A stretch of 64,000 nucleotides of DNA, taken from assembly GCA_011390345.1 (NCBI GenBank), contig JAABSP010000004.1, positions 37,171 through 101,170 on the forward strand. Reading direction: 5' to 3'. Below the pieces are notes generated by a model. It was given only the letters and a program-made list of their open reading frames with translations. It made no database searches and was not told the DNA's origin. Source of the DNA: Desulfobacteraceae bacterium. Lineage in GTDB: Bacteria; Desulfobacterota; Desulfobacteria; Desulfobacterales; JAABSP01. Shown piece by piece: positions 26,793-36,675 of this stretch. Position 1 is the stretch's first letter. Every line of letters starts with the position of its first letter. A program made the translations under genes and the position numbers.

Positions 26793-27947
26793 CTACTTCC
26801 GCCCCATCTTTTTCAGCTCCCGCAGAATCTCCTCTCCAAAGACCCTGCACTGCCAGTTTCGGATCTCCTCGACCCCCTGCAGCCCCTCCGGAGTTTTGGG
26901 ATTCTTCACCGCGATTGCGGTGATGATCGACCGTGTGCAGACAACTGCGGGATCGACCCCCAGATGCCGGCACTTGGCATCCCGCCACCGCCGGATCACC
27001 TGAACCCGCTCCGGAACCTTGGGGGAGACCGAAGGCGCTCTTTTCCGGGGATAGGTCGGCAGCTCCGCCTCCGGAATCTCATAAGCGCTCTTGACCGCAT
27101 CCACGATCTCCTGACCGTACATCCGGATCTGCTTTTCACTCATGGCCCCAAGGCTCGACAGCCGGGTCACATTCTTCGGCTTTGCCTTGGTGATCTTCAG
27201 GATTGAATCGTTGCTGAAGACCTTGAAAAGGGGGCGGTCCTTTTTTTCGGCCAGAGACATCCGATACTGCAGCAGGGCTTCCAGCACTGCAAGGTTTCTG
27301 GCCCCCAGACGGCCGGCTCCTTTGAACTTCAGGAAGAGCGGCTCCCCTTCTCCGGTATCCGCGCGGACCTGGCTCAGCAGATCGCACTCCTCCTCCACCC
27401 AGAAGAGCCGATCCGCCTCCTGCAGCCGGCGTGTCAGTTTTTTGGCCAGCGGGATCAGATAGAGCACATCCTTTGCCGCATATTCGATCATCTCCTCGGG
27501 CAGGGGCCGCTTTGACCAGTCCTTTTTCTGAAACTTCTTGTCCAGTGAGACATCAAACAGATTGGAGAGCGCGGATTCCAGCCCGGTCTCCCGCATACCC
27601 AGAAACCGGCATGCGATCTGGGTGTCAAAGAGGTTTTCGATCTCGATGCCGAAGTCCCGGTGTAAAGATCGGACATCATAGTCCGCGCCGTGAAAGATCT
27701 TCTGCACGTTGGGATCTTTAAAAAGCGGCTTCAAGGGGGAGAGATCCTCGACCTTCAGCGGGTCGATCACCGCGGCCGCCCCCTCCGCGCCGATCTGAAT
27801 CAGGCAGACCTTCTCTTTGAAGTGGTACATGGAGTCGGCCTCCAGATCCACGGCCACCATCGGTTTTCCCTCCAGTTTATCCAAAAAAGCCTTCAACCGG
27901 GCCGTTGTATCGATCATGCGGTATGAGAGGCTCTCGGTTTCATCCAT
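26793..27947 (-). CDS. rnd: Ribonuclease D
   Basis: 384 residues from the ATG at 27947. The open frame continues upstream into the thrS promoter region, but the family begins near this Met. The DEDDy exonuclease domain (AVDLEADSMYHF, HGADYDVRSLHRDFGI, EMIEYAAKDVLYLIPL) is followed by an HRDC domain (about residues 220-290; LFKVFSNDSILKITKAKP). RNase D trims tRNA 3' ends. It diverges from thrS with 115 bp between starts. Duplicated 16-bp units follow its stop codon. Confidence 0.9.
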   Translation of the reverse strand: MDETESLSYRMIDTTARLKAFLDKLEGKPMVAVDLEADSMYHFKEKVCLIQIGAEGAAAVIDPLKVEDLSPLKPLFKDPNVQKIFHGADYDVRSLHRDFGIEIENLFDTQIACRFLGMRETGLESALSNLFDVSLDKKFQKKDWSKRPLPEEMIEYAAKDVLYLIPLAKKLTRRLQEADRLFWVEEECDLLSQVRADTGEGEPLFLKFKGAGRLGARNLAVLEALLQYRMSLAEKKDRPLFKVFSNDSILKITKAKPKNVTRLSSLGAMSEKQIRMYGQEIVDAVKSAYEIPEAELPTYPRKRAPSVSPKVPERVQVIRRWRDAKCRHLGVDPAVVCTRSIITAIAVKNPKTPEGLQGVEEIRNWQCRVFGEEILRELKKMGRK

Positions 27948-28033
27948 TTTTTTCTCTTGACCCCTTTCTCCATTTCCCATAGATTGTTCATTTACGCTTT
28001 GCTGCGGCAAACCGAACTTCTTTTTAACCTGTT

Positions 28034-28061
28034 CAGGATATAAAAACCAGGATATAAAAAC
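28034..28061 (+). repeat. 14-bp tandem duplication carrying the thrS ribosome-binding site
   Basis: CAGGATATAAAAAC is perfectly repeated at 28034-28047 and 28048-28061, ending one base before the thrS ATG. Each copy holds an AGGA, so the Shine-Dalgarno is doubled; the downstream copy has the better spacing. Confidence 0.9.
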
Positions 28062-28062
28062 A

Positions 28063-29979
28063 ATGATCAATATAACATTGCCCGATGGAAACATAAAGTC
28101 CTTTGAAAATTCCCCCACCGGCCAAGAGATCGCCAGAAGCATATCCGAGGGCCTGGCCCGGGACACGGTTGCGGTGAAAGTGAACGGGGATACCCTCGAT
28201 GTCTATCTGCCCATCGACCATGATGCCGAGATCCGGCTGATCACCACAAAGGACCCCGAGGCACTGGAGATCATGCGCCACAGCGCGGCCCACCTCATGG
28301 CTCATGCGATCTGCCGGGTTTACAAAGATGCGCACCTGACCATCGGCCCGGTGGTGGAGGACGGCTTCTACTACGACATCGACATGGAGCCGGTCTCGGA
28401 AGAGGATTTCTCCAAGATCGAGGCCGAGATGAAAAAACTGGTCAAGGAGAAGCTTCCCATCCGCAGAAAGGTGATCACCAAAAAGGAGGCCCTCGATTTC
28501 TATAAAGACGAGCCCTTCAAGACCGAGATGATCCAGGACCTTACAGACGGAACCATCTCCTTCTACGAGCAGGGGGATTTCACCGATCTATGCCGGGGTC
28601 CCCATGTCCCCCACACCGGATTTATCAAATCCTTCAAGCTGACCAAGGTCTCGGGCGCATACTGGCGGGCAGATCCGAACCGGCCCCAGCTCCAGCGGAT
28701 CTACGGCACGGCCTTCTTCGACAAGAAGGACTTGAAGGAGTATCTCCACTTCCTGGAGGAGGCAAAGAAGCGGAACCACCGGAAGCTCGGCGAGGCCCTC
28801 GATCTCTTCAGCTTCCACGACGAGGCCCCGGGGATGCCCTTTTTCCACGCCAGGGGGATGGAGATCTGGAACGCGCTGCTGGCCTACTGGAGAGAGGAGC
28901 ATAGGGCCGCCGGCTATGTGGAGTCCAAGACCCCGATCATTTTAAACCGGGCATTGTGGGAGAAGAGCGGCCACTGGGAGAACTACCGGGAGAACATGTA
29001 TGTGACCAAGATCGACGAGGAGGAGTACTCCATCAAGCCGATGAACTGCCCCGGCGGGATGCTCCTCTATGCCAGCCGGCCCCACTCCTACCGGGATCTC
29101 CCCCTGCGCCAGGCCGAGATCGGGCTGGTCCATCGGCACGAGCTGAGCGGCGTGCTCTCGGGCCTCTTCCGGGTGCGGGCCTTTCACCAGGACGACGCGC
29201 ACATCTTCATGACGCCGGATCAGATCGAAGCGGAGATCCTGGGGGTGCTGCAGCTCACAGAGCGGATCTACGGAACATTCGGCCTCGGGTTCCATCTGGA
29301 ACTCTCCACCCGCCCCGAAAAGTCGATCGGCACGGACGAGCAGTGGGAGATGGCGACCGAGGGCCTTCGGTCCGCACTGGAACTCTACGGCCAGGAGTAC
29401 AAGATCAACGAGGGGGACGGCGCATTCTACGGCCCCAAGATCGACATCCACATCCAGGACGCGCTCAAGAGAACCTGGCAGTGCGGAACGGTGCAGCTCG
29501 ACATGTCCCTGCCAGAGCGTTTCGATCTGGCCTACATCGGCAGCGACAACCAGCGCCACCGGCCCATCATGATCCACCGGGTTATCTACGGCTCTATCGA
29601 GCGCTTCTTCGGCATCCTGTTGGAGCACTTCGCGGGGAAGTTTCCCCTCTGGCTCGCGCCGGTCCAGGTGATTCTTCTGCCCATCAACGATGACCTTGTC
29701 CCGTATGCCCGGGAGCTTTCGGAGAAGTTCACCCAGTTGGCACTAAGATGTGAAGTGGATCATAGGACCGAGAGCCTCAACCGGAAGATCCGGGAGGCCC
29801 AACTGCAAAATATCCCGCTGATCCTGACAGTCGGCGCGAAAGAGAAGGAGAAGGGTACATTATCCGTGAGAACCCTCGATGGAAATGTCCGCCACGGTCT
29901 GGATCATGAAAGCTTCTTCAACCGGGTCTTCGACCATATTGCCAAGCGGAAGATCGAACTGGAAATCTTTGCGGAATAG
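28063..29979 (+). CDS. thrS: Threonyl-tRNA synthetase
   Basis: 638 residues, the usual bacterial length. Domains in order: TGS (about 1-62), SAD editing domain with HSAAHLMAHA, catalytic core with class II motifs (MNCPGGMLLY, FRVRAFHQDDAHIF, GSIERFFGILLEHF) and anticodon-binding domain (about 535-638). Zn ligands Cys in NCP, His in FHQDDAH and a C-terminal His are visible. Charges tRNA-Thr and edits Ser-tRNA. Followed closely by a VanZ-like gene. Confidence 0.98.
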   Translation: MINITLPDGNIKSFENSPTGQEIARSISEGLARDTVAVKVNGDTLDVYLPIDHDAEIRLITTKDPEALEIMRHSAAHLMAHAICRVYKDAHLTIGPVVEDGFYYDIDMEPVSEEDFSKIEAEMKKLVKEKLPIRRKVITKKEALDFYKDEPFKTEMIQDLTDGTISFYEQGDFTDLCRGPHVPHTGFIKSFKLTKVSGAYWRADPNRPQLQRIYGTAFFDKKDLKEYLHFLEEAKKRNHRKLGEALDLFSFHDEAPGMPFFHARGMEIWNALLAYWREEHRAAGYVESKTPIILNRALWEKSGHWENYRENMYVTKIDEEEYSIKPMNCPGGMLLYASRPHSYRDLPLRQAEIGLVHRHELSGVLSGLFRVRAFHQDDAHIFMTPDQIEAEILGVLQLTERIYGTFGLGFHLELSTRPEKSIGTDEQWEMATEGLRSALELYGQEYKINEGDGAFYGPKIDIHIQDALKRTWQCGTVQLDMSLPERFDLAYIGSDNQRHRPIMIHRVIYGSIERFFGILLEHFAGKFPLWLAPVQVILLPINDDLVPYARELSEKFTQLALRCEVDHRTESLNRKIREAQLQNIPLILTVGAKEKEKGTLSVRTLDGNVRHGLDHESFFNRVFDHIAKRKIELEIFAE

Positions 29980-29983
29980 ATAA

Positions 29984-30517
29984 TTGAATCCTTTTGCCGA
30001 TACCGTGCCCTATCCCAAGAAGAAGCGTCCTCTGCACCTCCTGCTGCCGATCTTTTATGCAATTGCCATCTTCGGCGCATCCATCATGCCGATACCGGTG
30101 CAGAACCGGGGCATCGACATCCCCCACATCGACAAGCTGCTCCACTTTATCGGGTACGGGATTCTCGCGGTTCTCATCTTCAGGGCATTTATCGAGCTGG
30201 GGCTTTCGGAAAAGCATCTTTTTAAAACGATGGCGGCCGCCATCGTTCTCTCCGCGCTCTACGGCCTTTCGGATGAGATCCACCAGTCTTTCGTGCCCCA
30301 CAGAACCGCATCCTTTGCCGATTTTCTGGCCGACCTGGCCGGGAGTACGGCTATGGTGCTGCTCTATGAGATCTACGGCGGGGCCATTCCCCGACTCTGG
30401 CCCGAGATCCGGCGGTACTATCATGAAAAGAGCAAAAAAATTCACGGATTGACAAAACTGGAGGTTTTTTATAAACAGATGATCAGCAAAATTCGATCCA
30501 GTGGCGCGAACCGGTAA
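29984..30517 (+). CDS. VanZ-like membrane protein
   Basis: 177 residues; TTG start four bases after thrS. Four predicted membrane helices with the VanZ pattern (SIMPIPVQNRGI, HIDKLLHFIGYGILAVLIF, SDEIHQSFVPHRTASFADFLADLAGS). The conserved HFxxYG and EIxQ/DxxxN-type regions are present. Family role is poorly known; VanZ confers low-level teicoplanin resistance in one case. The basic C-terminus faces the cytoplasm. Confidence 0.8.
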   Translation: MNPFADTVPYPKKKRPLHLLLPIFYAIAIFGASIMPIPVQNRGIDIPHIDKLLHFIGYGILAVLIFRAFIELGLSEKHLFKTMAAAIVLSALYGLSDEIHQSFVPHRTASFADFLADLAGSTAMVLLYEIYGGAIPRLWPEIRRYYHEKSKKIHGLTKLEVFYKQMISKIRSSGANR

Positions 30518-30532
30518 GGAGAATTGAAAAAA

Positions 30533-33307
30533 ATGGATAATGGCAACATGATCATCATCAATGGAAACGAGATCCCATTCGAGCCGGGAGAGACGATCCT
30601 TCAGGCGGCTCAGCGGAAAAGCATCGAGATCCCGACCCTCTGCTACTTAAAAGGAGCATCTCCTACCGGCGAGTGCCGGATGTGCGTGGTAGAGGTGGAA
30701 GGGGCCCGGAATCTGGTCGCCTCCTGTGCGGCCCCAGCGGGAAAGGGCATGGTGGTTCATACCGAATCCCCCCGCGTGGTGGAGGCCAGACGGCTGCTGC
30801 TCAAGCTGCTCCTCTCCTCTGGAAATCACAACTGTGCGGTCCGAAAATCGGACGATCAGGACTGGACCGGTTTTCAGCTCTCGGTCCAAAAAGAGGACAG
30901 CTCCGCGGAACTCTGTCCGGCCTGGGGCGACTGTAAGCTCCAGAACCTGGCCTACCAGTACCAGGTCACCGGAGAGCAGTTTCCCAGGACCGAAACCCCC
31001 TACCCAATGGAGACGGTCAACCCCTTTATCGTTCGGGATTTCTCCCGCTGCATCAAGTGCGGCCGGTGCGTCCAGGCCTGCTGCGACATCCAGGTCAATG
31101 ACGCGATCAGTTTCGGATATCGGGGATCGAACACCAAGGTCATCGCGGCCGGGGACCGCCCCCTGAAGGATTCCGACTGCGTCTTCTGCGGCGAGTGCGT
31201 CCAGGCCTGCCCCGTGGCCACCCTGATGGAGAAGGATGCCCGATACCGAATCCGGCCCTGGGAGACCGAAAAGGTACGCACCACCTGCTCCTACTGCGGC
31301 GTCGGGTGCCAGCTCAACCTCCATGTAAAGGAGGGCGAGGTGGTTCAGGTGACTGGCGTAGAGGAGATTGCGCCCAACTATGGCAGCCTCTGCGTCAAGG
31401 GCCGCTTCGGCTTCAATTTCATCAACGCTCCGGATCGGCTCAAAAGCCCGATGATCAAAAAGGAGGATGGAACCTTTCGGGAGGCCTCCTGGGACGAGGC
31501 ATTGGACCTTGTGGCGGAAAAGTTCAAGGCGGTCAGAGATGATCACGGCCCCGACGCGTTCGGCCTGCTCACATCGGCCCGGGTCACCAACGAGGAGAAC
31601 TATATCGCGCAGAAGTTTGCAAGGGCGGTGATGAAGACGAACAATGTCGATCACTGCGCCCGTCTCTGACACAGCTCCACCGTGGCCGGTCTGGCCGCAG
31701 CATTCGGAAGCGGAGCAATGACCAACACCATCGCAGACATCGAGGAGGCCGACGTGATTCTGATCACCGGCTCCAACACCACCGAGAACCACCCGGTGCT
31801 ATCCTCCTTTGTCAAACGCGCGGTCAAGTTCAGGGGCGCAAAGCTCATCCTGGTCGACCCGAGACGGATCAAGATCGCAGCCTACGCTCACCAGTGGCTG
31901 CGCCAGAATCTGGGAGCGGATGTGGCCTGGATCAACGGGATGATGAATGTGATCATTGAGGAGGACCTCTACGACAAGACCTTTGTGGCGGAGCGCACCG
32001 AAGGATTTGAAGAGATGAAGAAGGTCGTGGAGAAGTTCACCCCCGAGTATGTGGAGGGGATCTCCGGCATCCCGGCACAGCAGATCATCGATGCGGCCCG
32101 GATGTACGCGGCCGCGGAAAAGGGAACCATCCTCTACTGCATGGGCATCACCCAGCACATCACCGGAACCGACAATGTCAAATCCCTGGCCAACCTCGCG
32201 ATGCTCTGCGGCAACATGGGCATCCGGGGCGGCGGCGTGAACCCTCTTCGGGGCCAGAACAATGTCCAGGGCGCGTGCGACATGGGGGGCCTTCCCAACG
32301 TCTTCACCGCGTACCAGCCGGTGAACAATCCGGATGCGGTAAAGAAGATGGAGCAGAACTGGGGCGTCAGCGGAATATCCGACAAAGTGGGCTTAAAGGT
32401 TACGGAGATGATCCCCAAAGCCCATTCCGGCGAACTCAAGGCCCTCTACATCATCGGCGAGAACCCGCTGGTCTCGGACCCGGACCTCAACCATGCCGAG
32501 GCGAGTTTCAAACACCTCGACTTCCTGGTTGTCCAAGACATCTTCATGACCGAGACCGCACAACTCGCGGACGTGGTACTTCCTTCGGCCTGCTTTGCTG
32601 AAAAGGAGGGGACATTCAGCAACACAGAGCGGCGGGTGCAGCGGGTCCGGAAGGCCGTTGAGCCGCCCGGAGAGGCCAAGGACGACTGGTGGATCACCTG
32701 GGAGATCGCCCGGCGGATGGGCCATGAAACCGATCAATATACAGACAGCCAGAAGATCTTCGAGGAGATCCGGAAGGTGACGCCCTCCTACGCAGGCATC
32801 ACCTACGAGCGGATCGAGGTGGAGGGTCTGCATTGGCCCTGCCCCACCACGGAGCATCCGGGGACCCCGATCCTCCATATCGGCCAGTTTCCCAAAGGCC
32901 GGGGCACGTTCCACGCGATCGACTACATCCAGCCGGCCGAGCAGACAGATGACGAGTATCCGCTCTATCTCACCACGGGCCGGGTCCTCTACCAGTACCA
33001 TACCGGAACCATGACCCGGAAGACCCAAGGGCTCAATGAACGCGAGGGGGAGAGTTTTGTTGAGATCACCCCCCGGGATGCGGACAGGCTGAAGATCGAA
33101 GACGGCGCAATGGTGGAGATCTCCTCCCGCCGGGGCGCTATCCAGGCCCGGATCAAGATTTCGGACAAGGCTGTGGACGGAACCGTCTTCATCCCGTTCC
33201 ACTTCGCAGAGGCGGCCGCAAACCGGCTGACCAATGCCGCGCTGGACCCGGTATCGGGGATTCCCGAATATAAGGTCTGTGCGGTGAAGGTCTCTGCTGC
33301 CGCTTAA
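30533..33307 (+). CDS. fdhA: Selenocysteine-containing formate dehydrogenase, catalytic subunit
   Basis: 924 residues with an in-frame UGA at 31667-31669 read as Sec379 in [16 protein letters not shown], the conserved active-site context of formate dehydrogenases. N-terminal 2Fe-2S domain ([16 protein letters not shown]), His-Cys cluster region ([15 protein letters not shown]), two 4Fe-4S ferredoxin motifs ([23 protein letters not shown]), the CSYCGVGC cluster and the molybdopterin-bisMGD domain follow. It oxidises formate to CO2 or runs in reverse. ATG 30533 is preferred, with AAGGAG upstream. No NAD- or ferredoxin-linked partner subunits are adjacent. No Tat signal, so cytoplasmic. Confidence 0.95.
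31667..31698 (+). promoter_or_regulatory. Bacterial SECIS element of fdhA
   Basis: Directly after the UGA, GUGGCC (31682-31687) pairs with GGCCGC (31693-31698) around the loop GGUCU (31688-31692). E. coli fdhF has the same GGUC apical loop and a distance of about 13 nt from the UGA to the stem, which recruits SelB. Confidence 0.85.
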
Positions 33308-33319
33308 TTTCTGCCACAG

Positions 33320-33355
33320 AGGGGGGGAATCGTTACTTCCTCCCCTTTTCTTCCT
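33320..33355 (+). terminator. Probable terminator of fdhA
   Basis: GGGG-GGAA pairs with TTCC-TCCCC around a short loop, followed by TTTTCTT, shortly after the fdhA stop. Confidence 0.5.
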
Positions 33356-33431
33356 TCCTTTGGTCTCTCCCTCCCCTCTCCTCCGATATCACAATAATTC
33401 TCTTTCTTGGCTTACTGCTGCAATTCCCGCA

Positions 33432-33460
33432 TTGACAAAAGCGAAATTTTTGCCTAATAC
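33432..33460 (+). promoter_or_regulatory. Strong sigma-70 type promoter
   Basis: TTGACA (33432-33437), 17-bp spacer, TAATAC (33455-33460). It drives the secreted propeller gene, whose GGAGGG site and ATG follow at 33516. Confidence 0.75.
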
Positions 33461-33515
33461 TGGGATATCAAGCTGTATGGGTGTTCCATAACTCTAACTG
33501 CAGGAGGGTAAAAAG

Positions 33516-35300
33516 ATGAAGAAAAGGTCAGGTCGTCCGATTTGTATGATTTTGATTGCAGCAGTTGTTGCTCTGCTTTTCAGCGCAGCATCTGCCCTGG
33601 CTCTCTGTGAGAGCTACACCTTTGGCGAAGAAGGGACTTCACAGGAGGTCTTCTCTGATGGATTGACATGGGAATTCACCGCAGAGAAGGGGATGTGGGT
33701 CCGCCGGGTGGAGACTCAGACGGGTCTTGGCTATGTGAACCATCCCCGCACCGTTTATGCGGAGATCCTCGTCAACGGCACAGATGTCGCCTCTTTCCAG
33801 CAGACACCCATTCGTCCCGCAGGTCAGGAAGCAGAGCGCTCCGTCAATACAGCCGCGGATTTCTATCTCAATGCAGAGGATATTGTTACCTACCGGATGT
33901 ACGGCGGTACTTCTGAAACGCCGGGGGCTGTAATCGCGGGTGAGAATATGATCCGGCTCTGCGGTGAGGTGACGCGCAGGATCGGCGTCTCCATGGCCTC
34001 CATGAAGGAGAATGTCAAGGCTTCCATGAATGCCCCGGATGCCACTACTATGGGAATCACCCTCGGCCAGGAGTATGTCTGGCTCTCGGATATGAAAAGT
34101 GACAGAATTTATAAATATGACAACCAGGCGCAAGAGGTGGATAATTTCGATGCCCCCGGAACAGGGCCGGCAGGTCTGGCATTTGACGGAACCGATCTCT
34201 GGGTGGCCGATTTCTCCACCAGCCGCATCTACCAGATCGATACCGAAGGCATCATCCTCAAGTTCTTTGATGCTCCCGGCTCAACACCTTCGGGCATTGC
34301 TTTTGACGGAACCGATCTCTGGAATACCGATTTTGAAAGCGGAAAGATCTTCAAGCTCGACACAGCCGGCACCGTGCTCGCCAGCTTCAGCACCCCGGGA
34401 TTCGGCCCCACCGGAATCACCTATGACGGAGAAAATCTTTGGGTTGCAGACATCTCCGGAAAGATCTTCAAGCTGAACACCAGCGGTGATCTCCAGGAGG
34501 TCTTTGATGCTCCGGGAAAATTCCCGGGGGGCCTCTGTTTCTTTGAGGGCGATCTGCTACATACGGATCTGGATGAGGGAAAAATCTATCAGATCGATGT
34601 ATCCCAACCGCCGCCGGTCACCGTCGGGATGTCCAGGGAGCAGACCATCACTATCACCAACATGTCGCTGTATGCAGACGAGCCGAGCGGAGATCTTGCG
34701 ATCGGGTCGATTACCATCGAAAGCAGAGGAGAGCCTTTCGGACCTTCTTCGCCCCGATTCCAAATTGTAGAGAATTCGGATTCTGTCTCCGGCAAAACCT
34801 TATCTCCGGGGAGGAGCGCCTCTTTTAAAGTCCTTTTTTCTCCGGACTCCGCGGGAAAGGAACAGGCGGTGATCATCATTCCGTCCAATGATCCCAATCA
34901 GCCGATTCTTGAAATCCCCATTTCCGCGACAGCTACGGAGTGCCTTGTGGTGAAAAATGATCTAAAGATCGACCTTCCCTGCGTCGAATATGAAGGGGTC
35001 AGGTATCAATTCACCCTTTTTCCCTATGCCAATCCGGCAGACGCTGCAGGGGTATACTGGAAAATCGATCAAGATACCTTTGTGCAGAAGAATGATGGCG
35101 AGGAGAACGGGGATGATGAGCAGAACGGGGATGATGTCGAGGAAGAGTGTCTATCCGTGAACGAGGACATTTCTCTCGATCTTTTCTGCGTCTGGTTTCA
35201 GGGGAACGAATATCAGTTCACCCTTGATTATTATCCCAATCCTGAAGATGTGGATGGCCTGTACTTCAAGCTCGATCTGGAGTCCTTCGGCCAGAGGTAG
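33516..35300 (+). CDS. Secreted beta-propeller protein with duplicated C-terminal domain
   Basis: 594 residues with a signal peptide (MKKRSGRPICMILIAAVVALLF, cleavage near ALA-LC). An N-terminal beta domain (about 28-150) precedes five propeller blades of about 44 residues (residues 178-361; FDAPGxGPxGIAFDGTDLWxAD). A HYDIN/choice-of-anchor-like Ig domain follows (about 370-470), then two copies of a 48-residue Cys-containing module (ECLxVxxDLxxDLxCV, YQFTL, NPxD, GxYxKxD), about half identical. They are joined by an acidic linker with an 18-bp DNA repeat. Unknown function; extracellular or periplasmic binding is plausible. Confidence 0.7.
   Translation: MKKRSGRPICMILIAAVVALLFSAASALALCESYTFGEEGTSQEVFSDGLTWEFTAEKGMWVRRVETQTGLGYVNHPRTVYAEILVNGTDVASFQQTPIRPAGQEAERSVNTAADFYLNAEDIVTYRMYGGTSETPGAVIAGENMIRLCGEVTRRIGVSMASMKENVKASMNAPDATTMGITLGQEYVWLSDMKSDRIYKYDNQAQEVDNFDAPGTGPAGLAFDGTDLWVADFSTSRIYQIDTEGIILKFFDAPGSTPSGIAFDGTDLWNTDFESGKIFKLDTAGTVLASFSTPGFGPTGITYDGENLWVADISGKIFKLNTSGDLQEVFDAPGKFPGGLCFFEGDLLHTDLDEGKIYQIDVSQPPPVTVGMSREQTITITNMSLYADEPSGDLAIGSITIESRGEPFGPSSPRFQIVENSDSVSGKTLSPGRSASFKVLFSPDSAGKEQAVIIIPSNDPNQPILEIPISATATECLVVKNDLKIDLPCVEYEGVRYQFTLFPYANPADAAGVYWKIDQDTFVQKNDGEENGDDEQNGDDVEEECLSVNEDISLDLFCVWFQGNEYQFTLDYYPNPEDVDGLYFKLDLESFGQR
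35100..35135 (+). repeat. 18-bp tandem repeat in an acidic linker
   Basis: GAGGAGAACGGGGATGAT is followed by GAGCAGAACGGGGATGAT, one change. It encodes the Glu/Asn/Gly/Asp linker between the duplicated C-terminal modules. Confidence 0.85.
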
Positions 35301-35361
35301 GACAGAAGAGAGAATGGATCTGATATTCTGAAATCTTCAGGTTCAGATCATCGCAAAGTCA

Positions 35362-35400
35362 AGGGGGAGGTCCGCTTCATCAGATCTCCCCCTCTTTGTT
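35362..35400 (+). terminator. Terminator of the propeller gene
   Basis: GGGGGAGGTC pairs with GATCTCCCCC (one mismatch) and is followed by TCTTTGTTTT, about 60 bp after the stop. Confidence 0.8.
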
Positions 35401-35463
35401 TTGGAGATTTCCTCTCATCCCACTCAAAACCCACTCCAAATCTCATCTTGGGTTTGTCCACAC

Positions 35464-35512
35464 AAAAAAATCCTCTCGAACGCAAACATTTTTCTGCGCT
35501 CGAAAGGATTTT
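35464..35512 (-). terminator. Terminator of the rplM-rpsI operon
   Basis: On the minus strand, AAAATCCTTTCGAGCGC pairs with GCGTTCGAGAGGATTTT (two G-U pairs) around a 12-nt loop, with a run of seven T. It lies 65 bp past the rpsI stop. Confidence 0.85.
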
Positions 35513-35577
35513 CTATTGCATTCTTCTTTGAATCGAAGGGAAAAGAAGAATCGCGAAGCTGTTGAAAAGGAGGGATT

Positions 35578-35973
35578 CTACCGTTTCGAGAACTGGAACC
35601 GCGCGCGTGCTCCCCGCTGGCCGTACTTCTTCCGCTCCTTCTGGCGGGGGTCCCGCTTGACAAAACCGGCTCTTTTCAGCACCTGCCTCAGATCCGGGTC
35701 CGCCTCCATCAGGGCACGGGTGATCCCATGGCGGATGGCTCCCACCTGGCCGGACATCCCGCCGCCGCTGACCTTGACGCGGATGTCATAGGACTCCTGA
35801 TTGTTGGTCAGGGCCAGGGGCTGGATCATGATGAGCCGTGCGGCCTCGGTGTTCACATAATCTTCAAAGGGGCGATTGTTGATGGTGATGGTGCCGCTGC
35901 CCGGCATCATCCATGTCTTGGCCACCGATGTCTTTCGCCTTCCCGTTGCGTAATAGCTCTGTCCTTTTTCCAT
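35578..35973 (-). CDS. rpsI: 30S ribosomal protein S9
   Basis: 131 residues, full length. YYATGRRKTSVAKTWM at the N-terminus and the Arg/Lys-rich end KYGQRGARARFQFSKR that reaches the P-site tRNA are diagnostic. It follows rplM by 55 bp in the standard S9-L13 operon. Confidence 0.98.
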   Translation of the reverse strand: MEKGQSYYATGRRKTSVAKTWMMPGSGTITINNRPFEDYVNTEAARLIMIQPLALTNNQESYDIRVKVSGGGMSGQVGAIRHGITRALMEADPDLRQVLKRAGFVKRDPRQKERKKYGQRGARARFQFSKR

Positions 35974-36028
35974 TAATATCCCCGGTTCATGCTTTTATTT
36001 GGGTTTGACATTTAATTTTTTATCATGA

Positions 36029-36463
36029 TCAGATCTTCAGGGCTTCGGGCTGCTGGGCCTCATGGGGATGCTGCTCCCCGGCATAGACCTTGAGCTTCTT
36101 GATCAGCTTTCTCCCCAAGCGGTTTTTGGGGAGCATACCCCGTACCGCAATGCGAATCACATCTTCAGGCTTCTTGGCCAGCATCTCCTTGACGCTGGTG
36201 GTCTTGAGACCGCCCATATAGCCGCTGTGGCGATAGTAGTTCTTCTGATCCATCTTTCTGCCGGTCAGCACGATCTTCTCCGCATTGATCACGATCACAT
36301 GATCCCCCATGTCCGCATGAGGGGTGAAAAGCGGACTGTGCTTTCCCCGCAGCCGGATCGCAATCTGGGTAGCCAGCCGGCCCAGCACCGCATCCCGAGC
36401 ATCCACTACGCACCACTTCCCCTTGTTGTCCGACGTTCTTGCGCTGTATGTGTATCCCTTCAC
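36029..36463 (-). CDS. rplM: 50S ribosomal protein L13
   Basis: 144 residues from the GTG at 36463; two further upstream GTG codons exist but this one has AAGGAG at the best distance (8 nt). Motifs: [55 protein letters not shown] and [13 protein letters not shown]. First gene of the rplM-rpsI operon. Confidence 0.97.
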   Translation of the reverse strand: MKGYTYSARTSDNKGKWCVVDARDAVLGRLATQIAIRLRGKHSPLFTPHADMGDHVIVINAEKIVLTGRKMDQKNYYRHSGYMGGLKTTSVKEMLAKKPEDVIRIAVRGMLPKNRLGRKLIKKLKVYAGEQHPHEAQQPEALKI

Positions 36464-36497
36464 GATCACCACTCCTTAAATAAAAAATAATCAAATA

Positions 36498-36526
36498 TAT
36501 GTAAATAAAAAAGGCTTCTCTGTCAA
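36498..36526 (-). promoter_or_regulatory. Promoter of rplM-rpsI
   Basis: On the minus strand TTGACA, a 17-bp spacer and TACATA lie about 35 bp before the start. Confidence 0.7.
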
Positions 36527-36675
36527 GAAAAAAATGGCTGATCCCCTTGGGACAGCCTCTAAATTTTTAAGAATATATTTTTTCGGCTCCGATGGCAAGG
36601 ATTTTTTTACATCGAATGAGATCTTCCCAAATATGCGCTTTTGCCATTTTCCTTTTCACAACTTCATGGTATGGG

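Noticed and set aside
27948..28166. Upstream extension of RNase D to 28166
   Set aside because: It would overlap the start of thrS and adds a non-conserved segment; the family begins near the chosen Met.
31667..31669. In-frame stop splitting formate dehydrogenase, as a pseudogene
   Set aside because: The context is the standard Sec site, and a SECIS-type hairpin with a GGUCU loop follows directly. Both halves are fully conserved.
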